Shown here one piece after another: positions 1 to 6,948 of a stretch of DNA of 62,187 bases. Under the pieces are notes generated by a model. That model ran no database searches. It saw only the letters and a program-made list of their open reading frames with translations, and was not told the DNA's origin. A program made the position numbers and the translations under genes. Source of the DNA: an uncultured Clostridia bacterium (GTDB lineage: Bacteria; Bacillota; Clostridia; Christensenellales; CAG-917); assembly GCA_944372795.1 (NCBI GenBank), contig CALWAF010000007.1:1-62187 (forward strand). Direction: 5' to 3'. How positions within the stretch are numbered: the stretch's first letter is position 1; each line of letters starts with the position of its first letter.

Positions 1-300
1 GCCGCAATGCTCGGCGCACTTTTATAATAAAGTATGGGAGCGCGAGGGTGTAACACCCTCGCAAGGGGGTGTGGGGGAATAATTCCCCCACCACACGGAG
101 TGAAAATGAGAGAGCTTCGCGATAGTTCCGAAGGAACGAGGAGCGAAGCGAACGTCTTCGCTTTTTCACGACGTGAAAAGGAGCGGCCGTGCGACAGGCG
201 AGCCGACCGCCGAGAAGCGGCGCACGGTGACGAGGTCGCACGGAATGCGACGCGGGAGCGCGAGGGTGTAACACCCTCGCAAAAAAGAGATAAACAACAC
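1..300. repeat. Palindromic intergenic repeat mosaic, cut by window edge
   Basis: No convincing gene is seen here. The first 90 bases match modules that recur at 1836-1960 and 52.6-53.8 kb: the end of a GC-rich hairpin, a box ending in CACCCTCGC, and the palindrome GTGGGGGAATAATTCCCCCAC split over 71-91. A 29-base segment beginning GGGAGCGCGAGGG at 36-64 is repeated directly at 254-282. Between them lie several short hairpins, for example around 168-180. A 93-codon open frame across this DNA has no coding character. Confidence 0.7.
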
Positions 301-332
301 AAAACCGCCACGTAAACGGCGGTTTTGTGGAT
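301..332 (-). terminator. Intrinsic terminator of the 355-828 gene
   Basis: A hairpin with arms AAAACCGCC and GGCGGTTTT around a short ACGTAA loop is flanked by A and T runs. It lies 25-50 bases beyond the stop codon of the minus-strand gene at 355-828 and could work in both directions. Confidence 0.75.
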
Positions 333-354
333 TTTGTTTTGTTCGTTTGCGGCG

Positions 355-828
355 TCAGATGGCGCCTTCGACGGCTACGGCGATTGCGAAGCAGATCCAA
401 AGCACGACGATAAATGCGCCTTCCGCCGGGATGGCGAGTTTGGTGTAGGGACAACTCCAGCCCTTGTCCACGAATGTGAAGGTGAGGCGGGTGAAGAACA
501 CCGTATTGGCGAAGATAAGCCCGCCGACGAGCGAATAGAACGGGTGTCCGAACACAAAAGCGAGCACGGCGAGGAAGAGCCCGAGCGCAAATGATATGCC
601 GCCATAATACACCCTGATCTCCGTCTTGCCCGCGTTGTCAACGGGCTGGACGGAATAATTTTTGCCGAATTTGATCGGGTTCGTGATAAACACGACCGCC
701 GTGCACAAGAAGTAGATGACCAGCCCTATTGTGGCGACTGTCGCGGCGATGTTGTTTTCGATGACCGCTTTGAGTGTTTCGGCGCTCACCGCCGCTCCGT
801 CGGATACAAACGATAAAATGTTTCCCAT
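355..828 (-). CDS. Small four-helix membrane protein, unknown function
   Basis: The 157-residue product has four predicted transmembrane segments at about residues 28-50, 74-92, 96-116 and 133-155, and a short polar loop at 52-70. There is no signal peptide and no motif that I recognise. The ATG is preceded by a strong ribosome site (AAGGAGG about 6 bases upstream), so the start is secure. The gene stands alone, with its own terminator at 301-332 and tRNA-Asn transcribed divergently upstream. Length and topology resemble small integral membrane DUF families of Clostridia, but I cannot name one. Existence is well supported and function is unknown. Confidence 0.8.
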   Translation of the reverse strand: MGNILSFVSDGAAVSAETLKAVIENNIAATVATIGLVIYFLCTAVVFITNPIKFGKNYSVQPVDNAGKTEIRVYYGGISFALGLFLAVLAFVFGHPFYSLVGGLIFANTVFFTRLTFTFVDKGWSCPYTKLAIPAEGAFIVVLWICFAIAVAVEGAI

Positions 829-971
829 AAAAACCTCCTTGTCCCGATTATATAGAACAATATAGGTCGTGTCAATATAGTCTTTTTGCCCGTCGCGTGT
901 CTACGAATTTCCCGTTTTGCGAGCCATGACGCCTTATTCTCTCTCCGATTTTAAGAGATTGCCCAAAACCG

Positions 972-1000
972 TTGACAATTTTCACACGGAATATTATTAT
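972..1000 (+). promoter_or_regulatory. Promoter of tRNA-Asn
   Basis: TTGACA at 972-977 is followed after 17 bases by TATTAT at 995-1000, about 20 bases before the tRNA. The match to a sigma-A promoter is very good. Confidence 0.8.
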
Positions 1001-1019
1001 AATCAAGCGCACTGAATTT

Positions 1020-1095
1020 GCCTGTTTAGCTCAGCCGGTAGAGCATGCGGCTGTTAACCGCAGTGTCGGGGGTTCGAGTCCCTCAACAGGCGCCA
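1020..1095 (+). tRNA. tRNA-Asn (GTT)
   Basis: The cloverleaf is complete: acceptor GCCTGTT paired with AACAGGC, D-arm GCTC/GAGC, anticodon stem TGCGG/CCGCA with loop CTGTTAA (anticodon GTT), and T-arm GGGGG-TTCGAGT-CCCTC. The discriminator base is G, as expected for tRNA-Asn, and CCA is encoded at 1093-1095. It has its own promoter (972-1000) and terminator (1099-1125). Part of its 3' end is duplicated about 190 bases downstream. Confidence 0.97.
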
Positions 1096-1098
1096 GAA

Positions 1099-1126
1099 AA
1101 GCACCTTGTGAAAGGTGCTTTTTTCT
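1099..1126 (+). terminator. Terminator of tRNA-Asn
   Basis: Arms AAGCACCTT and AAGGTGCTT enclose a short loop and are followed by six T residues, just after the tRNA CCA end. Confidence 0.85.
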
Positions 1127-1423
1127 TGCCCTGTTTGAGGACAAGAACCCCGCGCGCTTCGCGCGCATTCGGCAACGCCGAAACGACACTGCGGACACCG
1201 CATTGGACGCGATCGGCACGCTGTGCCGCGATCGCTATTCCGTCACTTCGTTCCTTGCGGGGGTTCGAGTCCCTCTCGGGGTCCCCGCCGAAAGTATTTT
1301 CGGTGGGGGTTGTTTCAGGCGCCATCGTCGCCGCGGTTTCTTTTTTCTTCTCATTTTCTTTTTATCCCTCGAACCCCGCGCGCTTAATTTACGCTCGCTC
1401 GGAGGGTTCGTCGTGCTCGGAGG
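1127..1423. repeat. Hairpin-rich region with duplicated tRNA-Asn 3' fragments
   Basis: No gene is supported. Consecutive hairpins include GCGCGC-TTC-GCGCGC near 1157-1171 and a longer one around 1208-1236 (GCGATCGGCAC with a matching right arm). The 17 bases GGGGGTTCGAGTCCCTC of the tRNA-Asn T-arm recur at 1259-1275, and the 9-base tRNA end CAGGCGCCA recurs at 1316-1324. A 26-base palindrome copy (1283-1308) lies between them. Confidence 0.65.
1283..1308. repeat. 26-base palindromic repeat, copy 1
   Basis: CCCC-GCCGAAA-GT-ATTTTCGGT-GGGG forms a hairpin. Copies lie at 46897-46922, 52464-52489 and 62148-62174. The fourth copy has changed both sides of the stem (CCGAAT/ATTCGG), so pairing is kept. 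Confidence 0.75.
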
Positions 1424-1768
1424 TGGGATAGGGTGCACGTCCCTGACATGGGAGTATTGTTCCCCCTCCTTCCCTTCGGGTCTTCCTCCCCCACTCGGGA
1501 AGAGTGCAATCCTCCTAAAATGCGGGATATTCTTTTTGTCCTTTTTGATAAAGTTTGAATCTCGCATAGAGATAATCAAGCGGCGAACAGAATAAACTGA
1601 ACATCGCTCGCGGGGAGAGGAAGGCGACTCGACGCGCACGAAGCCCGTGTCTAATTAATTATCCATCTGGCTTGCGAGGTCGCGAAGCGCGCCGCGACTT
1701 GCAAGAGCGGGCGCAAACGCCCGCCGTGCAAGTTTGGGTGAGCGGCGCGTACTTCCGTCTCTGAACAT
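1424..1768 (-). repeat. Dispersed structured repeat element, copy 1
   Basis: About 340 bases align with 30210-30600 in the same orientation and with 61866-62141 inverted. Shared blocks include CCTCCTAAAATGCGGGA (1511-1527), GGCGAACAG...AAACTGAAC, GTCGAG-type boxes, and a tail with nested helices: CTTGCGAGGTCGCG pairs with CGCGACTTGCAAG and GCGGGCG pairs with CGCCCGC around 1670-1725. No reading frame is conserved between copies. It could be a mobile-element relic, a MITE-like repeat or a structured RNA. Confidence 0.75.
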
Positions 1769-1835
1769 GTTAATGTCGTGGTCAAATACGCCCTGAACAA
1801 GTGCACGTCGGACTCATGGACGCCCACTCACGCTT

Positions 1836-1960
1836 TTTATAATAAAAGTGCGCCGGGTGTTGCGGGCGCAGCCGCAATGCTCGGCGCAATATTATATAAA
1901 AGTTTGGGGTCGAGGGGCATAATGCCCCTCGCGGGGTGCAGGGGCAGAGCCCCTTGGACA
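1836..1960. repeat. Palindromic repeat at the 3' end of the metal-transporter gene
   Basis: A long imperfect hairpin (GTGCGCCGGGTGTTGCGG against CCGCAATGCTCGGCGCA) is framed by AT-rich TTATAATA-type edges. Two smaller palindromes follow (GAGGGGCATAATGCCCCTC, and GGGGTGCAGGGGC with a right arm). It abuts the stop codon at 1961 and may end transcription from both sides. Related copies lie at 52.6-52.9 and 53.5-53.8 kb. Confidence 0.7.
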
Positions 1961-2539
1961 TCACACGAGATACAAAACGTCGAATTTGAAGCAGGCGGAG
2001 ATGATATAGCCGAAGGCGACGGAGACAAAAAACATCGTGCCGAACACGGCGAGGTTCTCGCGCCATGCTTTGCGGTCGCGGAAGAGGACGGCGAAGCCGA
2101 TGCCCGCATTCATCAGCAATCCGCCGAGGGTGGCTCCGAAACCGAGCCCGCCCATGAGGTAAAGATCGCTGATGACGACGGATGAGGCGCAGTTGGGTAT
2201 CGCTCCCACGATGACGGCAAAGAGGGGCGCGACGTATTTGTTGGCCGCAAGGAAGTCCATGAGGCGCTGCTCGCCGACGTAAAAAATTATGATGCCGAAG
2301 ATAATGTTGATGACGAGGATATAAAGAAACGTCTTCGCGCTGTGTTCGAGAGGATGGAGAAGATATTGTTTCAGATTTTGCCGTCTGTTTTTTGCGGCGA
2401 CTTCTTTTTCCTCTCCGCAGGGCTCTTCACACTCGGAGTGATCGTGCTCGCACTCTTCCTTTTCTTCCTCGATATTATGCCCGCAGCACCCGATGTGGAT
2501 CTCGGGCTCGTGTTCACACTCCGCTGCGTGATGTTCCAC
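1961..2539 (-). pseudogene. C-terminal half of ArsP_2-type metal transporter
   Basis: This 192-residue frame (GTG at 2539) lies in the same frame as the upstream half at 2576-2929, separated only by a TAA at 2576-2578 and twelve sense codons. It opens with a His/Cys/Glu-rich loop (many EH, HD and CC pairs, about residues 1-45). About four membrane helices follow, including the motif GAIPNCASSVVISDLY that mirrors PQCGFSVVATDLY in the first half. This repeat is typical of the putative manganese or heavy-metal exporter family, normally one chain of 320-400 residues. No ribosome site precedes the GTG. It may be a broken gene, a split protein or a readthrough product. Confidence 0.7.
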
Positions 2540-2575
2540 GCGCTTACGACTGCCCGAGCAGATGAGATCCGCCGC

Positions 2576-2929
2576 TTAGCCCACGATGAGCCCTATCGCG
2601 AACTTGAAGGCAAGGATGGGCAGGATGTCGAGCGCCTTCTCTCCCGCCGAAAGAAAGATGGGGAGCGCCTCATCGGAAGTGGCAAGATAGACGCCGAGCA
2701 GGGTGCCTACGGTGATGTGCCTCTTTTGATAAAGATCGGTGGCGACGACGCTGAACCCGCATTGCGGAAAGAGCCCGACGGCGACACCGACGAGCGGCGC
2801 CGCTTTGCCTTTGAGTTTTATCTTTCCCGCAAGGCGCGGCTCTATGAGCGCGATGATGATGTTGACGGGCACCAAAAACGCGAGGACGATGAGACTGTCT
2901 TTGAGCGCATCGAGAAAAACCTCTCCCAT
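2576..2929 (-). pseudogene. N-terminal half of ArsP_2-type metal transporter
   Basis: The 117-residue frame has about three membrane helices and the family motif FPQCGFSVVATDLYQK, then TSDEALPI, all typical of the first repeat of the putative Mn/heavy-metal exporter family. The ATG at 2929 shares one base with the recF stop (TGATG), so translation is probably coupled to recF. The family protein continues through a His/Cys-rich hinge. Here an in-frame TAA ends the frame exactly before that hinge, and the rest follows in the same frame at 1961-2575. Fold assignment is fairly sure; whether the protein is functional is open. Confidence 0.7.
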
Positions 2930-4023
2930 CACTTCACCGCCTCTGCCCTGCCATCGATAACGCGGATGACGCGGCAATCGGTTGTGCCGGGGTCGAACTC
3001 GGTGCAAGTGATGAGCGACTGCACGTCGCGGGTCACATCGAGAAGTATCTTCCGCCTCTCCTCGTCAAGCTCGCTGAACACGTCGTCGAGAAGGAGCACG
3101 GGTGGCTCTCCGCTCTCTTTTTTGTAGAGCCCGACCTCGCCGAGTTTCATCGCGAGCGCGACGGTACGCTGCTGCCCTTGCGAGGCGAACTTTCTCGCAT
3201 CCTGCCCGTTGATCTCGACGTAGATGTCGTCGCGGTGCGGTCCTACCGAGCAATACCCCAACCGCTTATCCTTCTCTCTCGCCTCTTCGAGTTTTTCGTA
3301 AAGCTCGGCACGCAGCGCATCCGTGTCATTTGATTTAAGAGGAGTTTCGTACGACAGCCGCAATTCTTCTTTGCCGCCGCTTATCTTCGCGTGCGCCTCG
3401 CGAGCAAGCTCGTCGAGCTCGCCTATATACCTCATCCTCTTTTCGACAATAGTCGCGCCGTACTCCGCAAGCTGTGCATCCCACACCGAAAGCATAGCAT
3501 CGGGATCGGTCTGCCCGAACGCCTCTTTGAGAAGGTTGTTTTTCTGTTTGAGCACTTTATTATAGCGAGATAGTGCGATAAAATACGTTTTTTGCTGTTG
3601 TGACAATCCTATATCAAGAAACTTCCTGCGCTCTGCGGGGGTCTCTTTGATGAGTTTCATCTCGTCGGGAGAGAAGAAGACGACGCCTAAAATGCCGATG
3701 AGTTCAGCCGCGCGTTTTACGGGGATGCCGTCGGCGAGCACTCTTTTTTTTCCGGCGGAGTCGATCTGTATCGCGATGGTGTGGCGGCGAAAACGCTTCT
3801 CTATGACGAGTTTCACCTGCGCCTTTTCCGCGCCGAACCGGATCATCTCTTTGTCTTTGGATGTCCTGGGAGAGCCGAACAGGGAGGCGAGATAGACGCT
3901 CTCGAGGATGTTGGTCTTCCCCGCCCCGTTTTTGCCGCATATGATGTTGATCCCGCCTGAAAATGCGAGATCCGTCCTTTCGTAATTGCGGAAATTTTCG
4001 AGCTCGAGTGACCTTATCCTCAT
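2929..4023 (-). CDS. recF: DNA replication and repair protein RecF
   Basis: RecF is an SMC-like ATPase that binds gapped DNA and helps load RecA through RecOR. The 364-residue length fits the family. Walker A is CGKNGAGKTNILES at about residues 29-42. The signature ASQGQQRT and Walker B PVLLLDDVFSELDEERR lie near the C-terminus (about 288-330). A weak ribosome site (AGAAGG) lies about 10 bases before the ATG. The gene is divergent from dnaA, with about 100 bases between start codons. It overlaps the downstream transporter gene by one base. Its usual partners dnaN and gyrB are elsewhere in the window. Confidence 0.95.
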   Translation of the reverse strand: MRIRSLELENFRNYERTDLAFSGGINIICGKNGAGKTNILESVYLASLFGSPRTSKDKEMIRFGAEKAQVKLVIEKRFRRHTIAIQIDSAGKKRVLADGIPVKRAAELIGILGVVFFSPDEMKLIKETPAERRKFLDIGLSQQQKTYFIALSRYNKVLKQKNNLLKEAFGQTDPDAMLSVWDAQLAEYGATIVEKRMRYIGELDELAREAHAKISGGKEELRLSYETPLKSNDTDALRAELYEKLEEAREKDKRLGYCSVGPHRDDIYVEINGQDARKFASQGQQRTVALAMKLGEVGLYKKESGEPPVLLLDDVFSELDEERRKILLDVTRDVQSLITCTEFDPGTTDCRVIRVIDGRAEAVK

Positions 4024-4091
4024 TTGATTTAAGCCTTCTTTTTTCGCCCCGCACTATATGTTGGGGTCGTTTTTTATTTTGCCTTTTCCGC

Positions 4092-4120
4092 TTGAAAAAA
4101 GCAAGCCTTTTAATTATAAT
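4092..4120 (+). promoter_or_regulatory. dnaA promoter, predicted leaderless
   Basis: TTGAAA (4092-4097), a 17-base spacer and TATAAT (4115-4120) form a near-perfect sigma-A promoter. The dnaA ATG at 4128 begins only 7 bases after the -10 box, where transcription should start. No Shine-Dalgarno sequence could fit in the mRNA. Confidence 0.75.
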
Positions 4121-4127
4121 ATCACCT

Positions 4128-5498
4128 ATGATCGGAAAAGAAGAATTCTGGGACGATGTAAAGAACGAGCTGTCCAAAACCATGCAGACGATCAGCTTCG
4201 ATATGTGGATCGAACCCCTCGAGCCGGTGTGTTTCGTCGAGGGCACTTTTGTGCTTGCGGCAAAGACGGCGATCTCTAAAAAGACCATCGAGCGGAGCTA
4301 TCTCGACCAGATAAAAGACGTCGTCAATTCGCTGGATTCCTTTGTGACGGATGTGGAGATAATCGTAAAGGAACAGGAGGGGGAATATCTCAAAAAACAG
4401 AGTATTTCTCTCCCGGACAGAGGGCTCATCGTTGACGAAAAACACCAAAAGAAACCCGAAAAAAACAATCCTTTCCTCGAGAAATACACCTTTGACACTT
4501 TTGTGCAAGGCAAGTCCAACGAGTACGCCCTCGCCGCCGCAAAGACGGTGGCGGAAAACCCGGGCGGGAAGTATAATCCCCTCTTCATCTACAGCGGCGT
4601 CGGTCTCGGGAAGACTCACCTTTTGCACGCGATAGGCAATTATCTCTTCAAGAGATCCCCGAAGACGAAGGTGGTGTACGCAAACTCCGAGACCATGATC
4701 AACGAGCTCATCAACGTAATTCGCGGGGGGAACAACGAGGAAAGCAACCGCTTCCGCGAAAAGTACCGCGCCTGCGATGTCCTGATGATCGACGACATCC
4801 AGTTTTTGAGCGGCAAGGACGCGACACAGGAGGCGTTCTTCCACATCTTCAACGACCTCTATCAAGCGAACAAGCAGATCATCATAACCTCCGACCGCGC
4901 GCCGAAGGACCTCCCCACTTTGGAAGAGAGGCTGCGCACCCGTTTCTCGTGGGGACTTTCCGTCGACATCCAGCCTCCCAACATGGAGACCCGTGTCGCC
5001 ATCCTTAAAATGAAAGCGTCGCACGAGAATTTCAAGTTATCAGACGAAGTTGCAGAATTCATCGCCGAAAACGCGACCACCAACATCCGTGACATGGAAG
5101 GGCTGCTCAACAAAATCGTCTTTTTCAGCTCTCTCGCAAACCGCGTCATCGACACCAAGGAGCTCGCCTACGACGCACTGCACGACTTCATCGACGAGAA
5201 AAAGGAGACTTTGGACGCCGAGGACATCGTTTCCACCGTGTGCAGGTATTTCGGCATTTCCACCACGGACATATTTTCCAAAAAGAAGACAAAAAACATC
5301 GTGGAACCCAGGATGATCGCGATCTATCTCATCACGGAACTGCTCTCGATGCCGCTCATCTCGATAGGTCAGCTCTTCGGCGGCAGAGACCACACCACGG
5401 TCATACACGCGCGCGACAAGATAAGCGAAGAGATAAAGACAAATCCTCGCATAAAGATCATCGTGGCAGACCTGAAAAATATGCTGCTGAACAGATAA
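4128..5498 (+). CDS. dnaA: Chromosomal replication initiator DnaA
   Basis: DnaA binds DnaA boxes and unwinds the origin. The 456-residue protein has an N-terminal interaction domain (residues 1-75, FWDDVKNELSKTM...WIEPLEP) and a short linker. The AAA+ domain carries Walker A GVGLGKTHLLHAIGN (about 151-165), Walker B VLMIDDIQFL and the Arg finger region ITSDRAPKDL. The C-terminal DNA-binding domain contains GGRDHTTVIHARDKI. The chosen ATG gives the normal domain I; upstream codons in frame lie before the promoter. No ribosome site precedes it and the mRNA looks leaderless. dnaN is convergent downstream rather than in an operon, and the best origin candidate is about 10 kb away. Confidence 0.97.
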   Translation: MIGKEEFWDDVKNELSKTMQTISFDMWIEPLEPVCFVEGTFVLAAKTAISKKTIERSYLDQIKDVVNSLDSFVTDVEIIVKEQEGEYLKKQSISLPDRGLIVDEKHQKKPEKNNPFLEKYTFDTFVQGKSNEYALAAAKTVAENPGGKYNPLFIYSGVGLGKTHLLHAIGNYLFKRSPKTKVVYANSETMINELINVIRGGNNEESNRFREKYRACDVLMIDDIQFLSGKDATQEAFFHIFNDLYQANKQIIITSDRAPKDLPTLEERLRTRFSWGLSVDIQPPNMETRVAILKMKASHENFKLSDEVAEFIAENATTNIRDMEGLLNKIVFFSSLANRVIDTKELAYDALHDFIDEKKETLDAEDIVSTVCRYFGISTTDIFSKKKTKNIVEPRMIAIYLITELLSMPLISIGQLFGGRDHTTVIHARDKISEEIKTNPRIKIIVADLKNMLLNR

Positions 5499-5517
5499 AC
5501 CCGAAAGTTATAAAAAA

Positions 5518-5545
5518 CGTCCGCTTCTGCGGACGCTTTTTTTTG
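5518..5545. terminator. Bidirectional terminator between dnaA and dnaN
   Basis: CGTCCGC and GCGGACG pair around TTCT. A T run follows on the plus strand, and an A run before the hairpin supplies T on the minus strand. It sits between the convergent dnaA and dnaN genes. Confidence 0.85.
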
Positions 5546-5565
5546 TTTTCTTTCTGCCCTGCCCT

Positions 5566-6669
5566 TTACACGATAACGCGAAGGGGGAGGATGAGGTAGA
5601 GCCAATTCTCGCCCGGCCCTTTGATGATGGCGGGAGCCGTGGACGAAGTGAAATTGAGGGTGATATACTCGTCGTCGATGGCTTTCAGGCAATCCATAAC
5701 GTATTTGCTGTTGAATCCCGCCGTAAGATCCTTGCCGTTAAGGGTCACGGGGACTTTCTCGTTGACGTTGCCGTCCTCGGACTCGGCAGAGAGTGTCATC
5801 ACGTTCTCTTTGATGTCGAACTTAACGCAGTAGCGCTTGGAGTTGCGGTTGATGAGGGAGACGCGGTCGATGGCGTTCTCTATGCTCTTCTTGTCCACCG
5901 TCACGACGGAGTCGAAGGCGGTCTGGATGATCTTGGAATAGCTGATGTAGCTCTCCGCAATGAGCCTTGTCACCACTTTGGTCTTGAGCTCGTCGTCCAC
6001 CATGACGTAGTTGCGGTCGACATAGACGGTCATACTCTCGTCCTCATCGTCGATGAGACGGCTGAGTTCCATCATGCTCTTTGCGGGGATGACGATGGTC
6101 TCGATGATGCCGTTGTTGACAATGGGCACCTTGACGAGCCCGAGCCTGTATCCGTCGGACGCGACGCCTTCCACATGATCCTCTTTGATGTTGAGGCAGC
6201 AGCCGCGAAGGGCGGGCCTCGCCTCGTCGGTCGCGACGTTGAAGATGATCTTGTTGATGAGCTGCTTGAATTCCTTCTTCATCACGTTGAAGGAACGCTC
6301 CTTGGACACTTCCTTGAAGATGGGATAGTCTTCCGGATCGTAGCCCTTTATCTTGACCTCGCTGTCGAGATATCTGATGAGAAGGGAATGATCCTGTTCG
6401 AGATCGAGCTCCAGCTCTTCGTCCTCTATCTTTTTCGCGTAATCGGCGAAGAGTTTGCCGGGGATGACGCACTCGCCCTCGATGAGGACTTCCGCGTTTA
6501 TCTTTTTCTCGATGGCAAGTTCAAGATCCGTGGCAAAAAGAGTGAGGATGTCACCTTGGGCGGTGATCTTGACTCCGTCCAGAATTGGATTGCTGCGCTT
6601 TATCGGAAGCGCTTTTGTGACCTTTGCAAGAGCATCCGAGAGCTCTGCGCCTTGGCATTTGACTTTCAT
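5566..6669 (-). CDS. dnaN: DNA polymerase III sliding clamp (beta subunit)
   Basis: DnaN is the ring-shaped processivity clamp of the replicative polymerase. The 367-residue length is normal. The start MKVKCQGAELSDAL and the end YLILPLRVIV are typical, and the three clamp domains each span about 120 residues. ATG 6669 was chosen over the longer open frame because a weak ribosome site (AAGGGA, 7 bases away) and a good promoter (6739-6711) lie just upstream, and the extra residues do not belong to the family. It runs opposite to dnaA and divergently from parA, an unusual arrangement since dnaN commonly follows dnaA. Confidence 0.95.
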   Translation of the reverse strand: MKVKCQGAELSDALAKVTKALPIKRSNPILDGVKITAQGDILTLFATDLELAIEKKINAEVLIEGECVIPGKLFADYAKKIEDEELELDLEQDHSLLIRYLDSEVKIKGYDPEDYPIFKEVSKERSFNVMKKEFKQLINKIIFNVATDEARPALRGCCLNIKEDHVEGVASDGYRLGLVKVPIVNNGIIETIVIPAKSMMELSRLIDDEDESMTVYVDRNYVMVDDELKTKVVTRLIAESYISYSKIIQTAFDSVVTVDKKSIENAIDRVSLINRNSKRYCVKFDIKENVMTLSAESEDGNVNEKVPVTLNGKDLTAGFNSKYVMDCLKAIDDEYITLNFTSSTAPAIIKGPGENWLYLILPLRVIV

Positions 6670-6710
6670 AATCCGATCCCTTAAAAACAGTATTGTTTTT
6701 ATTTTTAATA

Positions 6711-6739
6711 ATGATAGCATAAATAAGGAGTGTTGACAA
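6711..6739 (-). promoter_or_regulatory. dnaN promoter
   Basis: On the minus strand TTGTCA (6739-6734), a 17-base spacer and TATCAT (6716-6711) lie about 40 bases before the dnaN ATG. TTGTCAACA at 6739-6731 also resembles a DnaA box (7 of 9 bases). Confidence 0.7.
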
Positions 6740-6821
6740 GTGGAAAAAATCCCGCGACCACAACTTCTGCCGACCGCGTAGCTCAAAAAAGACAATATAT
6801 AGTGAAAATCTCCTCTTTTTA

Positions 6822-6882
6822 ATGTTCACAACTTCTTGAAGAAAACAACAAATAAAACACAAAGGGAGAAAGTTGTGAACAT
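6822..6882. promoter_or_regulatory. Inverted repeat in the dnaN-parA intergenic region
   Basis: A perfect 13-base inverted repeat has left arm ATGTTCACAACTT at 6822-6834 and right arm AAGTTGTGAACAT at 6870-6882. A third partial copy, CCACAACTTCTG, lies at 6758-6769. It may be an operator for dnaN or parAB or a set of divergent DnaA sites; the binding protein is unknown. Confidence 0.5.
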
Positions 6883-6890
6883 GGGCGAAT

Positions 6891-6942
6891 CGTGAAACTT
6901 TTTGTGAAACACCTTGTGTTTTAAGGACGGGTATTATATAAT
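6891..6942 (+). promoter_or_regulatory. parAB promoter with parS-like half sites, predicted leaderless
   Basis: TTGTGT (6914-6919), a 17-base spacer and TATAAT (6937-6942) lie 6 bases before the parA ATG, so the mRNA should have no leader. Two direct repeats matching the right half of parS (CGTGAAAC at 6891-6898, TGTGAAACA at 6903-6911) sit just before the -35 box and could allow autoregulation by ParB. Confidence 0.6.
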
Positions 6943-6948
6943 CGAGTT

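Noticed and set aside
34..315. 93-codon open frame in the repeat region
   Set aside because: The DNA consists of palindromic repeats; no ribosome site or coding pattern is present.
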